DNA of 64,000 bases from Primula veris (taxonomy: Eukaryota; Streptophyta; Magnoliopsida; Ericales; Primulaceae): assembly GCA_963682055.1 (NCBI GenBank), contig OY821747.1:21016126-21080125 (forward strand), given 5' to 3'. The position numbers were made by a program, and so were the translations under genes. The notes beneath the pieces were generated by a model. The model saw only the letters and a list, made by a program, of their open reading frames with translations. It did not search any database and was not told the DNA's origin. Positions 48,604-60,524 of the stretch are shown here, piece by piece; positions within the stretch are counted from its first letter, which is position 1; each line of letters begins with the position of its first letter.

Positions 48604-50961
48604 TGTAATATCCATGTAATTTAAATATATATATTATATACAAGTCTTAGGAAGAAAAACAAACAAACATATATATATATGCAGATATCTTCAGAAAAAT
48701 AAGGGGACCCGCTCTTTTTTATTTCATCTAACCTCTTCATTTTCTTTATATTTATCCTTATACACTTGTACAGACAAATACGCAGACATATACAGAGGAA
48801 GAGAGAGAAACTTATATAAAAATATTTATTCTCTCAAAATTTAAACCTCGTTTTCACTCGGATTGATTATCCGTTTTTTCAATTTGTCTTCCCCGTTAGA
48901 CATCTATCGCAGAGGAGAGTATTTTCAGTTATATATTTAGTATTTTCCTTCTACTTCTCAATTCTTTTTTGCGTCTTCAACAGGCTGTAAGTTACGTTTA
49001 AAATGATCAGTTTTAAACAGATTTTTTTAGTTACGCCGTTCGAGGATTTTAAGCTGAACTTTGAGGAAAATAGAGTAGTTTCATTTATGATCAGTTTTAA
49101 ACAGTCCACCTGTCCAGCCTTTCTTAGCATCAATCAGGTATCATTTTGGTAGTTAAAGAAGAGTCTTTATGCTGTACTATTGCAGGAATCGATTTCCTGT
49201 TTCTCTTTGATATTTGTTGTTTATCAAGTAATATTACTTGTAGTATTTGATGCACCACTGAACTTGCTATTCAGTGACTTTGCTGAGGTACCATTCGGTA
49301 CGAAAAGGCAGAGTTTTATTCGTTATGAGGGCAAGAACATGTTCCTTGTTTTATTAGGCAATTCATTCAATTGTGGAGTATCCAGAGTTAGCTATTTATA
49401 GTATTGTACTTGTGGACTAGTGGTGGTAATTACATACCCGAAAGTGGTTAGTTACATATTTTATTGTTTATTGGAGGTACTCTTACGGTACTAAAAAAGA
49501 AGACGGGTTTTACTCGTGATGGAGGACATGAATTAGTTGATGTATTCTTTTTTTTTCCTGGTCGGTTTCTTATTATGGTGCAGTTTATAATAGTGGAGAT
49601 ATCTATAATATTCTTTAGAAACTTAAACCACTACATGGATCTTGTTGAGCTTTTTGACCAAATCTCAGGTAAATTCTGAAATATTATTGGCAGGTTATCT
49701 ATCGAGGCACTTTCCTAGTGCTTAAATAATGAGAGTGGAGTATTTGTTTGTATTGCTTATACGATGGTAGATGTAGTTTTTAAGCAGAATTGTTTATTTG
49801 TTGTGATGAGGTACCGTTGTGGTACATAAAGAGAGGTGTAATGTTACGAGATTTGCTTTCCTGTTACTTGTCATCGTGGTATTTAGAGTAGGAAAGTGAA
49901 GTTATGCCATTGAGTCTGATTATTTACCGCCTTTGTCGAGGTACCATGCCGGTACCAAAGGCGAGTTTTAGTTGTTACGAAAAACATGAACTGGTTTTTT
50001 TTTTTTTATATATGCAATTCACTGTTGTTTATATTAGTTTAACTTTTGCTTGTTTATATTCAGTCGGACCGAGGCTCGGGACGAACCCGATGTTTTTTTA
50101 GTTCATTGAGTAGTAAAACCATCTGAATGCATGATAGTATTGTGAATGGTGTGTATGTCACTGTTCTAGTGATTACAGTAACCTTAATTGCTAATATTAA
50201 TGTTTTACCATATAATTTATGAACTGAACTGGAGTAATGAGGAGAAGAATATAAGGAGTGGTGTCGTGTTGTGTCGTATTGTAGTGTCTTTTTTATTGGT
50301 TTAGGATTCACGTGCCACAGGGGTTCCGTCGAGCCTTGTGCTCACGGAAAATACGGCAATAGCCGACGTATGGTTTCATGAGCAGTTGACTGTATGCGTG
50401 GATCTGAGGAGTGATCCGACACTATATTGGTGAATCTGACTTTGTACACATTTGAGTCGTTTATCGAGTCACGCCACTTGGCTTAAGTAGTTGAGGTAGA
50501 GGAGTTTAGCGGAGGAGAAATAAAAAGACGAAATACGGATATAAAAGTTCAAAATATATATATGCATTGCATTATTATTCTTTTCAGTTTGTTGACGTAG
50601 ATATAATGAATAGTTGACTCACTATTTTCCTTCGTTTTCTCGTCTTTGTTTATTTTATTATTTTAGGTGGAGGCTCAGATGTACAGAGTTTCTGAACAGG
50701 TTGAGCTTTTGAGTGGGGCTGTGAGCGGGCTAGATTTTGGGTTGCACGTGTAGTATAGACACTCATGACCTACTTAGTTTCGTGTTGTACTTTGCAAATA
50801 ATATACATTACGTATGATTTGGTGGAAAACGTACCGTTGTGGTATAATTTTTGTGTTAGATATGTCAAAACAGTGTGTTTGGAAACTTTTATTCTCTTCG
50901 AGTGTGTTTTCTTTACCTTTCAAATTCAGGTTACGGATTTTATGAAAGCCGAGACTTGACA
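48604..50961 (+). mobile_element. 3' LTR of the Ty3/gypsy-type retrotransposon
   Basis: 2,358 bp, starting TGTAATATCC and ending CTTGACA, collinear with the 5' LTR but without the PIF/Harbinger insertion. The pre-insertion site reads ATATTTAGTATTTTCC near 48936-48951. It contains the same five GGTAC hairpin units. A duplication of ATTAATGTTTTACCATATAA present in the 5' LTR near 42587-42637 is single here. Confidence 0.92.
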
Positions 50962-50967
50962 AGCTAC

Positions 50968-51115
50968 ATAACGTTTATATGTATGACCTCCATAGATGAA
51001 ACGGAACATAACGTTTAAACGGAACAATTTGTTTTCCTTCTTTCTTTATGTTATCTAAGGTCGGGTTGAATTTTTTAATCACATGAATCATATATCATTT
51101 ATTTTAACTCCTGTC
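50968..51115. repeat. Copy of the sequence at 37366-37765, without its Stowaway insert
   Basis: GTATGACCTCCATAGATGAAA, AAACGGAACAATTT, TAAGGTCGGGTTGAATTTT and TTATTTTAACTCCT line up in order with 37374-37465 and 37702-37753. The Stowaway element at 37465-37701 is absent here. This is a small segmental duplication placed directly after the 3' LTR. Confidence 0.75.
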
Positions 51116-51332
51116 TTTATTAAATAAAATTACCTGCTTGCCACATGTAGAAAATTTAAAATTAGACTTTTCTCTTGTGCTTGACTGTGTTCTTTTACTA
51201 GTAATCTTTGTTTTTATGTCAACATTTTTGCAGATGTGGTACTGCCTCCGTTCTAAATTACCTATGCCCTCGGTTGCTTGCATCGGAATTGGATTGAGAT
51301 TGAACATTTAATCCAATGACCACACTAATTAT

Positions 51333-51529
51333 TTGATTGGTTGTAGTAGGATTATAATAGGATGAGATTATAAATACCGTCGGGCCCAAAAGTATCGTGT
51401 TTGGTATGAAAAGCAGATGCGGAACTATTAGTAACGTAAGATTATAAATGATGAGAAATATGGGTATTTGGAGTAATTGAAGGAGTGTGTTATTAGAAAA
51501 TGAGGGTAATTTGAGTAAATGGAGTGTGA

Positions 51530-51591
<62 letters not shown>

Positions 51592-51815
51592 ATTAATATA
51601 TATGAATCACACCCTCTTTACTTCAAATATCCCCATTTCCCAATACCAGACTCTCTTATTGCTTCAAATAACTCTATTTCTCATTATTTTTAATCTCATA
51701 TTACTAATAGTCCCGCCTTCACTTTTAGTATCAAACACGATACTTGTGGCCCCGACGGTATTTCTAATATTATCCTACCATAATACCACTCTAATTCCAT
51801 CATATCAATAAAAAA
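51333..51815. mobile_element. Fold-back element with long inverted arms
   Basis: Arms of about 200-230 bp (left about 51333-51533, right about 51590-51815) are inverted copies. For example, AAATACCGTCGGGCCCAAAAG on the left matches the inverse of the right arm, as do AGTATCGTGTTTG and GACTATTAGTAA. A (TA)n run at 51534-51590 forms the loop. It is non-coding. Exact ends and target duplication were not resolved. Confidence 0.8.
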
Positions 51816-51919
51816 ACAAACAATTTCTAATATTTTTTATTTGGGTTGTAAAATAGTGAAACTCCAATAAAAATCAAACACATATTATTAATCTCATCTT
51901 TATTTGTTATCCCGTTATA

Positions 51920-52149
51920 CTCCGAATGTATTCATAGTTCATTACGAAAGCACATGCAAATTTAATCGGTCAATAACTTATATCAAATTTGTTGGAATTA
52001 AATTTTTTAAAAATAAATCATATAGTTTAAAAGTTAAATTACATTATTAAATTTTGGAAAATTTCATTTCGGAAATTTTAATATAAATTCTTTTTCGGTC
52101 AAACTTGCACGTGTTTTTGTAATGAACTATTATTTTGGGACGAGGAGAG
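51920..52149. mobile_element. 230-bp Stowaway-type MITE
   Basis: Left end CTCCGAATGTATTCATAGTTC and inverted right end CTCTCCTCGTCCCAAAATAAT show the Stowaway pattern, with TA on both sides. The interior (AAATTTTTTAAAAATAAATCATATAGTTTA) resembles that of the copy at 37465-37701. Confidence 0.72.
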
Positions 52150-52155
52150 TATTTT

Positions 52156-52456
52156 TAGGGGCGACACATCCATGTGACCAGGGGTTGCCACGACAACCCC
52201 ACAAATTCGATTTTTTTTGAATAGTGTTTTTCATAATAATTTATATATACGGTATTCTGACAACCCATTAAATATTTTTTTTGGCAACTCCTTCCAAAAT
52301 TATATTTTGTTAGTTTAATAACATATCATAATTTTATATGTGCTGATATTATATAAGTAATACTTAAAAAATTAACATAGACAAGTGATTATAAAAAACT
52401 TTTTACACCAACTTATATTATGTTTACACGTAACACAAATGTTAAAATAAAAATAA

Positions 52457-52489
<33 letters not shown>

Positions 52490-53012
52490 TAGAGTAGTGG
52501 TGAGTGCAAACAAAATTTATATGAATAATTTTTGGTGGTTTGTATTTTAATTGAGTGAGTGTAGTGAAATTGTATAATAAATATTTAATTGTTCGCATAT
52601 ATCTATTGTGAAATTGGTGGTTTTTGTTTTTTGTTTTTTTACATTCGTGTCTTAATCTTATTACTTATTATAACATGATTTATTACATTTAACTTTTATA
52701 ACCTTTTGGTTTCTATTTTATTTATTTTTTAGTCAATTTTTAAGCACTGAAACTTTCGACACATAACTGCACGTGACATTACTGTTATGAGTTTTTTTTG
52801 GGTGTTTGAAAATAAAGTCGAAATTGAACGAAAAGAAAACAAAATAGAAATCAAATACATTTTAATCAACAAATCAAGGTAAAAAAATAAGAAAATATGG
52901 TAAAAAATGTATTAAAAAAAAAATTCAGTTTTTCCGTGTTTGTATTTTAAAAAATATTATGCATTTTTATTAATTTTGACAACCACAAACATTTATCCTA
53001 GTTCTGCCCCTG
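52156..53012. mobile_element. 857-bp hAT-type non-autonomous element
   Basis: Ends TAGGGGCGACACATCC and, inverted from the right, CAGGGGCAGAACTAGG. The flanking 8-bp duplications AGTATTTT (52148-52155) and AGTATTTC (53013-53020) differ at one base. The left duplication includes the last base pairs of the neighbouring Stowaway element. The interior is AT-rich and holds a (TAA)n run at about 52458-52489; there is no transposase frame. Confidence 0.75.
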
Positions 53013-53833
53013 AGTATTTCGATAACAAAATGTTTCATCGTTGAGCCTACTCATTTCCGTCTGACCCGTCTCTAACATTTTTGATTTGAGAGTCAAATCA
53101 AATTTCGACATAGGGCCAGGAATACAAAGACCCAAGGAGAAGGAGATTCACCCTTATCGGCCTGATTATGGCTCGTTTCCTTCAGGGAAATAATGTATCC
53201 CACAATTCACCCATGTCGATAAAGAAAGAAAAAAATTTCAATACAAATGGACTTGTTATTCTAAATTTTGTACAAGTCGTTTTTTTTTTTGTATTAAATT
53301 TGGTCATTGTGGTTCACAACTTCACATTCTACCTAAACTATAACTTCTAAACTTGAATTATTATTTTAAGAAAATATATAGTAGTAATTGACCAAGGAAA
53401 CCAAGAAATATAATAATGAAAATTAAGTGCCTAGGTGGCTGTATAAGATAACAAACATGTAGCTCTAATTTTCTTCATTACCGTTCATCAATAGTACTAT
53501 TATATTTCAATAAACAACCCGAAAATTCTCATAAAAGAAGCCGTTAATGTTTGATAAAAATAAAAACAGAACGTTACGAAGGTGGAATTCAATGTCAAAC
53601 AGTGGACCCACGTTCCAATATTAAAATTTTAAATAACATTTGCAGTTTTTTTTTTTTGACCTTTTTTTTCTCAGTTGCGTGGCCTACTTTTTTGGGATGA
53701 GTGGTCACCAAATGCAATAATAAAGCTTACACCAACTTCAAATTCAAATTTAAACCTAAAATTATACTCGTACTAGTACTAACTTCATAAATTTAAAAAA
53801 TAAAATAAAGTACAACAAACTACAGACTACAAA

Positions 53834-54231
53834 GGGTAAAATGCAAATATCCCCCTGGAACTATCAATTTTTTGCAATTAACGTCCAATGACATCTTGTA
53901 AATGATATAACTTTATGCTCGATAATCCGTTTTGGTTGATTTTTCAATAATTATAATCAGTTATTCGAAATTCATGCATATCAAGTAATTTTTTTTATGG
54001 AATGACTAATAATAGTTTTTCTTAACTCATGTGCATTAACAAACTACACACATCAAAAAAATAATTTTGTAAAAATGAACAAGTGAATAAAAAGTTATTT
54101 CATTTTGAGGATGAATTTGGGGGTTAATTGCAAATTTTTGATAGCTTATGGGAATGAATTGAAATAATTAATAGTTATGGTGGTTATTTGAAAACGACTC
54201 ATAGTTTGAGAGGGTTATTTTCATTTTACCC
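53834..54231. mobile_element. 398-bp MITE with 9-bp target duplication (Mutator-like)
   Basis: Ends GGGTAAAATGCAAATATCCCC and, inverted from the right, GGGTAAAATGAAAATAACCC. Flanks GACTACAAA (53825-53833) and AACTACAAA (54232-54240) match at 8 of 9 bases, the length typical of Mutator-like elements. It ends only 100 bases before the WVD2-like start codon, so it sits in that promoter or leader. Confidence 0.82.
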
Positions 54232-54331
54232 AACTACAAAGTACAAAGAGAGTACAAAACTAGAGTTCATATAATAAGTGTTACAAAAACAGAAACTGCT
54301 ATATTTTGGTGTTGGTTTTTACTTTGAAAAA

Positions 54332-57300
54332 ATGGGAGAAACTTCTTGTCTTATGCCTTCTTTTAGTAACTATTCTTCTAATAGTGTATCTTCTGAAGCA
54401 AATCAGGTAATAATATAGCATTAGTTATAAACATCTAGATATTTTTTCATGTTTTATCCTAACTCCTTTTGTATTTGGTTAATCATTTCCTTGTTCAAGT
54501 TTTGAATATTACTTTAATTATCATTTCCTGATGATAATGCATTGAAAATTCAAATATGGGGTAATGTAAATTATCAAATTGTTTAGTTATACATAAACAA
54601 GACTAATAGGAAGTATAAACCAATATGTTTAATAGGAGTAATACAATGAGAAATTCCTTTTATAAGCTTCTGTTCTAATACTGTCAAAGGCTTGTTTGCT
54701 GATGCTTATAAGTAAATAATTTGGATTTTATAATGTCCAGAATAGACTCATAAAGGTCGTTTTGTCCAGGAATCCAGGTAAAAAGCTTATGGCTTTTTCA
54801 GGCCAAAAGAAAAGGTAAAACTCGGCTTTTAAGCTAGTCAACTAAGTGCCTTCTAGCTTACAAAAAAAGGCCTGAAAAGTCAATTGTAATTTTCGTCTTT
54901 TGGGAAACTATTTAGTTTAGAAATGTCTATTACAAAAATTCTGAAAAAATTCCACGATTTACCTAATTGAATTAGGCGAAAAGTACTAAACTCTTGAATT
55001 TCATTATTTCGAATACATATAACTGTTTTAGAGGGCACCTGTACCTAAAATAAGTTATCAGAAAAAAGTGTACATTATCATTTTTATTATATTCAACAGG
55101 GAAATTCCATGCCCGTTCTCGGTGAGTCCATCTCGTTTGGAAGGTTCACATCAGAGTCGTTATCTTGGGAGAAATGGTCCGCTTTTTCGCACAAGCGCTA
55201 CGTTGAAGAGGCTGAGAGATACGCACAAAAAGGATCGGTAGCACAAAAGAAGGCTTTTTTTGAAGCTCATTACAAGAAAATCGCTGCTAAAAAAGCCGCC
55301 GAAGAAGCAGAAGCCGCATTACGCGAACAAGAAAATGCCTTAAAAGATAACCCTGACCCAGAATCTGAATGCGAATCATGTATTACTTATACGTATACAC
55401 CCATTACATATACACCTATTTCCGATGGCCATGGTAATAGTTTTAAGCTTGAGCTAAAAGAAGCTGTATTGGAATGGAGAGAAGATGATGAAATGGAGAA
55501 ATTGGGAAAGAGTGAAGAACTTACTGAGGAAGCGGTTTCGGAAATGGCTGAAATGGAGAAGCCATTGTTAGAGGTAATTTGAGAAAACTTTGACACGTAG
55601 GCTGCAGCTTTTAAGCTCATTGCGATTTTACTTATAAGCTGAGTTTTATAGAGTATATGAAGCCAGAGTTGTTTGAATTCTAGACTGGAAAAGCTAAAAT
55701 ACTAAACTAAATAAAAGTAAAAATTAAACCAGCTTTTCCATAAGCCTCGAGTACGGCATCTTATTTGCCTAAAACTTACTGCCAAACTTGGCCGCCACAG
55801 CGGTATCATGTTAAAAGAGGGCTGCAAATTGCTTTAATTGAGTTAGTTTTTGTTAACAGATTGTTGCACTTTGGTGAACTTGGCTTTTTGGTTGTAGCCT
55901 GAGCTTGTTTTCTTTTGCTTATAAGCTTGTTGTGTTTGACTTATAAGCTGATTTTTTTTGTTAGACAACTTAATGCTGGCCTTTTTTTCTTCTTCAATTT
56001 CTTATAACTTAAGCAACCGCATCACATTCCCTTAAAATTTCCTTAAATATAAAGTGATTATTATTTTTTTACATATTATGGGGAACCATTTAAGTTTATG
56101 TATTTTGTCAGCTTCCCTACTCATTCCCTATTATAATCATATATTATTAATTTAATCTTCACCCAAATATTTTTCAATTTTTATATGGTTCCATTAGTAT
56201 TTGGTTTGAAAAGTAGAAAATAATATTATTATTATATAGAAGGGTAAGAGGTAGGGAGAGCAATTAGTTCCATGTATTTAGGGTACCGTTTTGATGAATT
56301 TATTTTTTAAGGAATTGAAAGGAACCTGGTGTGGAGCTTTTTTTCCTATTGATTCCCTGTATCCAAGGGAAAAAGTTGATATAGGGCTCCACGTGCAGAT
56401 GCTGGGTTTTAAGATTTTATGATCATGTTTGTGGCTAAAAAGCATGTCGAATTTGGCTCATCTGATCCGTATCAGCTACCTCAATCATTTCCTCAAACCT
56501 AACACATTTTATACCTTTTAAGAAACCGTTTACATTTACATAAAATTCCAGCTTCCTTATTAATTTCCTTATAATAACTCTACATTATTATTTTTATTTG
56601 TTTATTATATTTTAATAATCATAACAATATTACAACTCCAAAAATGTGGACCCGATGATAGTTTATTACTATTATACTCTGTCTGTTCCTAAACAAATAT
56701 CTCTTATGAAAATACATGCAAATTTGACTATCAAAATTTTCATATCAAAATTACCGAAATGAAAAAATTGAAAATTTTATCATATAATTCTAACCATAAA
56801 CTACGTGATTAACTTTTGAAATAATTTTTTCCGGCAATCTAAATAAGAAAAAATTATCGGTCAAAATTGTACGTATTTTCGTAAAGTACATTTGTTTAGG
56901 GACAGAGAGAGTATTAATCTAGGGAATCATATGCATTCCTCATATGTGAGATGAATTTTGTGTTTACTTAAATTTAGGAAATTTATAGGGTTCCTGATAC
57001 ATGTCACTTTTATACCATAATCATCAAATTTTAAGGAAAAATATGTTTTGAGGAACCAGATGCGGATGGTTTTTTGACCTGAAAAGGCTAAAAGTTTTGA
57101 CCAAGATGAACCGAACATTTTTTCAAATCTATATTAATTCAGCTAATTTTCTCAAAATCAGTACTCAAACAAACCCTATGTTGAAAGAGGATTAGCGTTT
57201 TTTTAGTTCAGCTATAGTGATGGTATGCTAGAAATAACTAATTGTTTTTTTTCTGATCTTGCAACAGGATTTCAAGGCTTCTTCTACTCACGATTCATCA

Positions 57301-60300
57301 TCGCCAGTATGCAAGAAGAAAATATCTCCATCTTCAAAGGCGTTAATTCAACATATAACACCAAAACTTCCAGTTCCAGCGGCGCCTAAATGCACAATGT
57401 CGGCTAATCACATCAAGAAAAACAATGCAACTTCAGTTACTAGAAAGGCTTTAACTGAATCTTTTAAAGGAAATAATTCGGTTCGAAAAATGGTGCCTAA
57501 AATCTCAACATCACCTGCCAAATTCTCGGTTTTAGTTCCTAATAGGAAAGAAAATAATACTGCTAATATATATCAAAACCGGTCAACTCCGAAATTGCTG
57601 CCTAAAATCCCAATTTCACCAGCCAATTCTACAGCTGCTGTTGAAATGAATTGTTCTAGAAAAACATGGGGCTCTTCTCCAGTTGTGTCGATTGGCGTGA
57701 AGAAGTCGACTTTGAAAACTTTGCGTACCCTTATATATTCTACTCCAAGAAAAGATTTAGAAGAATCTACAAAACTATGTGCTAAAAAATTTGAAAGTTT
57801 GAGATATGCGCCTAGCTCTTGCAAGGCATCTAAGGATTGGAAAACTCCTTTAAGGACTCCACAAATGGTAATTTTATATCGTGACTATGTTTGGTTTCAG
57901 CTTTAAGTTCAACTTTTTGCTTTTTTGCTTTAAAGTTGGAGAGTAATTGGTTGACCAGTTTAAAGGCTGAGGTTTTCAGGTTCTTTGGCCGAGAGACTTC
58001 TCTTGTTGGTTTTACGGAATATCAATATTTTTGCTGCTGAAATTTATTAGGTTGGATAACAAAAAAAACATTTTTTTTATTTTTTAGACCGAGAAAACTG
58101 GAAATTGTAAGCTACCTAGCACGAGCTTTATTTACATGCAGCAAATTTGCTTTATAAGAGTTTCGCCTACCTCTTCCAAGGAGTGGTATCTAATGGCAGA
58201 ATTCCTTCAAGGCCTTTACAAATAGTAATTTATATATATTAATGTGATTGTAGCTTTCAAAGTCATTTTTTGTTTTCTTATCTCAGAAGCTAAATTTCTA
58301 TTTGGTTGACCAACTCAAAAGCAGTATACTGGTTATTTGCTATAAAAGAACTAGAAAGTTAGATGAACCCATCTTTCGTTCTCAACCAAAAAAACAGCTT
58401 GTAAAAGCTGCCGCAAAACTAGCACATACTTTCCTCGAAACATTTCCCCCCGAGTTTAAAGATACATGTACTTGTTCAAGGATGCACAATGATCAAAATT
58501 TCTGTTTTGCAGGATTTCGGAAAAGGGGAAATAAAGAATGATTCGACAGTCTCTTGGTCGGAACATAGAAGGTACCAGTGTTGGTTTTTGACAGTCATTG
58601 ATTAGAAAGTGAAACTTCGTAAAATAGAAAGTAGAGGTTTTTATTGGATAGAATATGATAATTTGTTTTTTTCATTCTGGTAATTTACAGAAGAACACCG
58701 CAAGGCACTCCAACTTCCGGAAGCAAAACAACCCGACCAAAATGGCACATACTTTCTGCTGTGTAAGTACTTCATAGAACTTGTTCGACAATTAGAGTTA
58801 TAATAAACATAATAATTATTTCTCCTAGTACCTATTTAATGTTGTTGGTTAGTCAAAGATAAAACATTTTTTATCCGGCTTTTGTTACATGCAAAATATG
58901 TCAGTGTCTTAACTCCTCCTAGAATTGATTCAGTTTTTTACCATGTACTTCAATTTTCAAAATTTTGCATCCTAGACAACTGTTTAAGTCAATCAAACCC
59001 CTCATTTGTGTTAGTTTTGGAAGGCAATCATTAGATTCAACGGTATTTCAGTCCTTTTTTAAGGTTTCCGCCCATTTAATTGATAGATTGTACTGAATTG
59101 GCAAAAAAGGAAGACTAGGTTACTAGTATTAAAAAAAAAAACAGTAGTCCTTTAATTTCAATGTAATAAATCATAATAAACCCTCTGGATTCAGAAGAAA
59201 GCATTTTATTCTCCTTAGAAAGAGCAAAATAAAATGAAGGTATCATGTTGATGTTCAAGTTACAGACCATTTTAGTTAAAAAGTTCTTTTGAATTCTCCT
59301 GAAGTTTTATCTATTTGTAATAACAGTTGCTCAGGTCCACTTAGTGCCCACAAGAACAAGTCACAGTCACCAACTTTGCCGGTTTCTTTCAACTTGAAAA
59401 CCGAGGAAAGAGCTGCCAGAAGAAAACAGGCAAGCTTTAGTGTAGATTTATTTTACCTTTTCTCATCACTGAAATTAGTCTTGGATACTATAGACGAATT
59501 CTAATGTTTACCCCTTTTAATTATTATTTTCAGAAACTCGAAGAGAAATTCAATGAGAAGGCAATGCCTAAAGTGCAGCTGCAAACAAGAATAAAGGTCA
59601 GAACTCAGAATTTATCTGAGCCAATTTATAGTTACAATGGAAAAAATATATACATTTGATCACAATTGTTAATCTTTACAGGAAAAAGCGGAGACAGAAC
59701 TAAGAAAATTACGTAGAAGCCTCTGCTTCAGAGCCAGGCCACTACCTGAGTTTTACAAGGAAAAAGGAACACCAAAAGAGCAAATAAAAGATACAAAGGT
59801 ATGGCTCTTTGAATCATTACCATGAGTAATTATGTTAAATTGAAACTCTAAAAAGATACGAAGATGATAATGGGTATAGTTGTTATCTCACAATTTCACT
59901 TGTTTCTAGTTTCTACATTGAAAACAATGTGTGACAAAACCTATATCCACTAAGGCCTTTTTTGCTTGCAGCTTTTAAGCTCAAGTTCCTTTTGCTTATT
60001 TTCTAAAAGATGTACTGTATATGGTCTATCAGCTTAAAGATAATATTTTCTTTTAATGATGCAAATATATAAAGCCCTAAATGTGGAATTAATGTTTTGC
60101 CTATGAGTTTGTATAAGTATCGGCTACTCCTCAAACAGACAAACAGTACATTTACAATAACTTCACTTTTTCGGCTCCAAATCGTTATGTAAACCCCAAT
60201 CGGTTTTGAAAGATGAATTTTACACGTAAATTTGTCTCGAAATGACAGCACTTGTAACAAAAATCTGTTTAAATCATTTACATTTTAATAAACATTTTGC

Positions 60301-60524
60301 AGATCCTGGTAGCCCATCCTGAGGCACCGAAACTGAGAAGAAAGCCATTATTCCCATCAGCAAAATCAGTTTCCACTGTTTCGAGCGATTCATATAAACA
60401 ATCCACCAAAAACAGCGATTTCAAGAATGTCATACAAAAGCAAAAAGGGGTGCAGCAACATTCCCTCATATCTGTAACCGAAAAGACAAATTATGAAAAT
60501 ACATCCCCAAATATTAAGCCTTGA
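54332..60524 (+). CDS. WDL7: WVD2-like protein with TPX2 domain
   Basis: Microtubule-associated protein of the WAVE-DAMPENED2-like family, which binds and bundles cortical microtubules. Nine exons: 54332-54406, 55100-55573, 57268-57867, 58513-58571, 58691-58762, 59327-59429, 59534-59596, 59682-59798, 60303-60524. They join to 594 codons plus TGA. The N terminus has MGETSCLM and the block GESISFGRFTSESLSWEKWS with SVAQKKAFFEAHYKKIAAKKA, as in WVD2-like 7-type proteins. The TPX2 region, about residues 448-515, reads FNLKTEERAARRKQKLEEKF, ...KEKAETELRKLRRSLCFRARPLPEFY. The middle is basic and serine-rich and ends STPRKDLEESTKLC...TPLRTPQM. Intron 6 appears to use a GC donor; the other introns are GT-AG. 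The number 7 is my best match, not proven. Confidence 0.92.
56677..56911. mobile_element. 235-bp Stowaway-type MITE in WVD2-like intron 2
   Basis: Left end CTCTGTCTGTTCCTAAACAAAT and inverted right end CTCTCTCTGTCCCTAAACAAAT match almost completely, with TA on both sides. It is non-coding. Confidence 0.85.
58140..58240 (+). repeat. Decayed copy of the exon 3 end plus donor, WVD2-like intron 3
   Basis: TTCGCCTACCTCTTCCAAGG ... ATTCCTTCAAGGCCTTTAC and AAATAGTAATTTATAT align with exon 3's last 70 bases and donor at 57806-57880 (GCGCCTAGCTCTTGCAAGG ... ACTCCTTTAAGGACTCCAC, AAATGGTAATTTTATAT). The GT of the donor is retained. The frame is broken. Confidence 0.65.

Larger units (their letters stand above)
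38551..50961 (+). mobile_element. Degraded Ty3/gypsy-type LTR retrotransposon (12.4 kb with nested insertions)
   Basis: The element comprises 5' LTR 38551-43377, primer binding site 43381-43392, internal region to 48603, and 3' LTR 48604-50961. A purine-rich GGCGAGGG precedes the 3' LTR as polypurine tract candidate. No gag, protease or reverse transcriptase frame survives. The only pol trace is an integrase C-terminal remnant at about 45069-45345. It carries an ADP/ATP carrier fragment, a truncated LINE and a PIF/Harbinger element. It is not capable of moving on its own. Confidence 0.9.

Noticed and set aside
57573..57824. 83-codon minus-strand frame
   Set aside because: It is the shadow of the WVD2-like exon 3 on the opposite strand.
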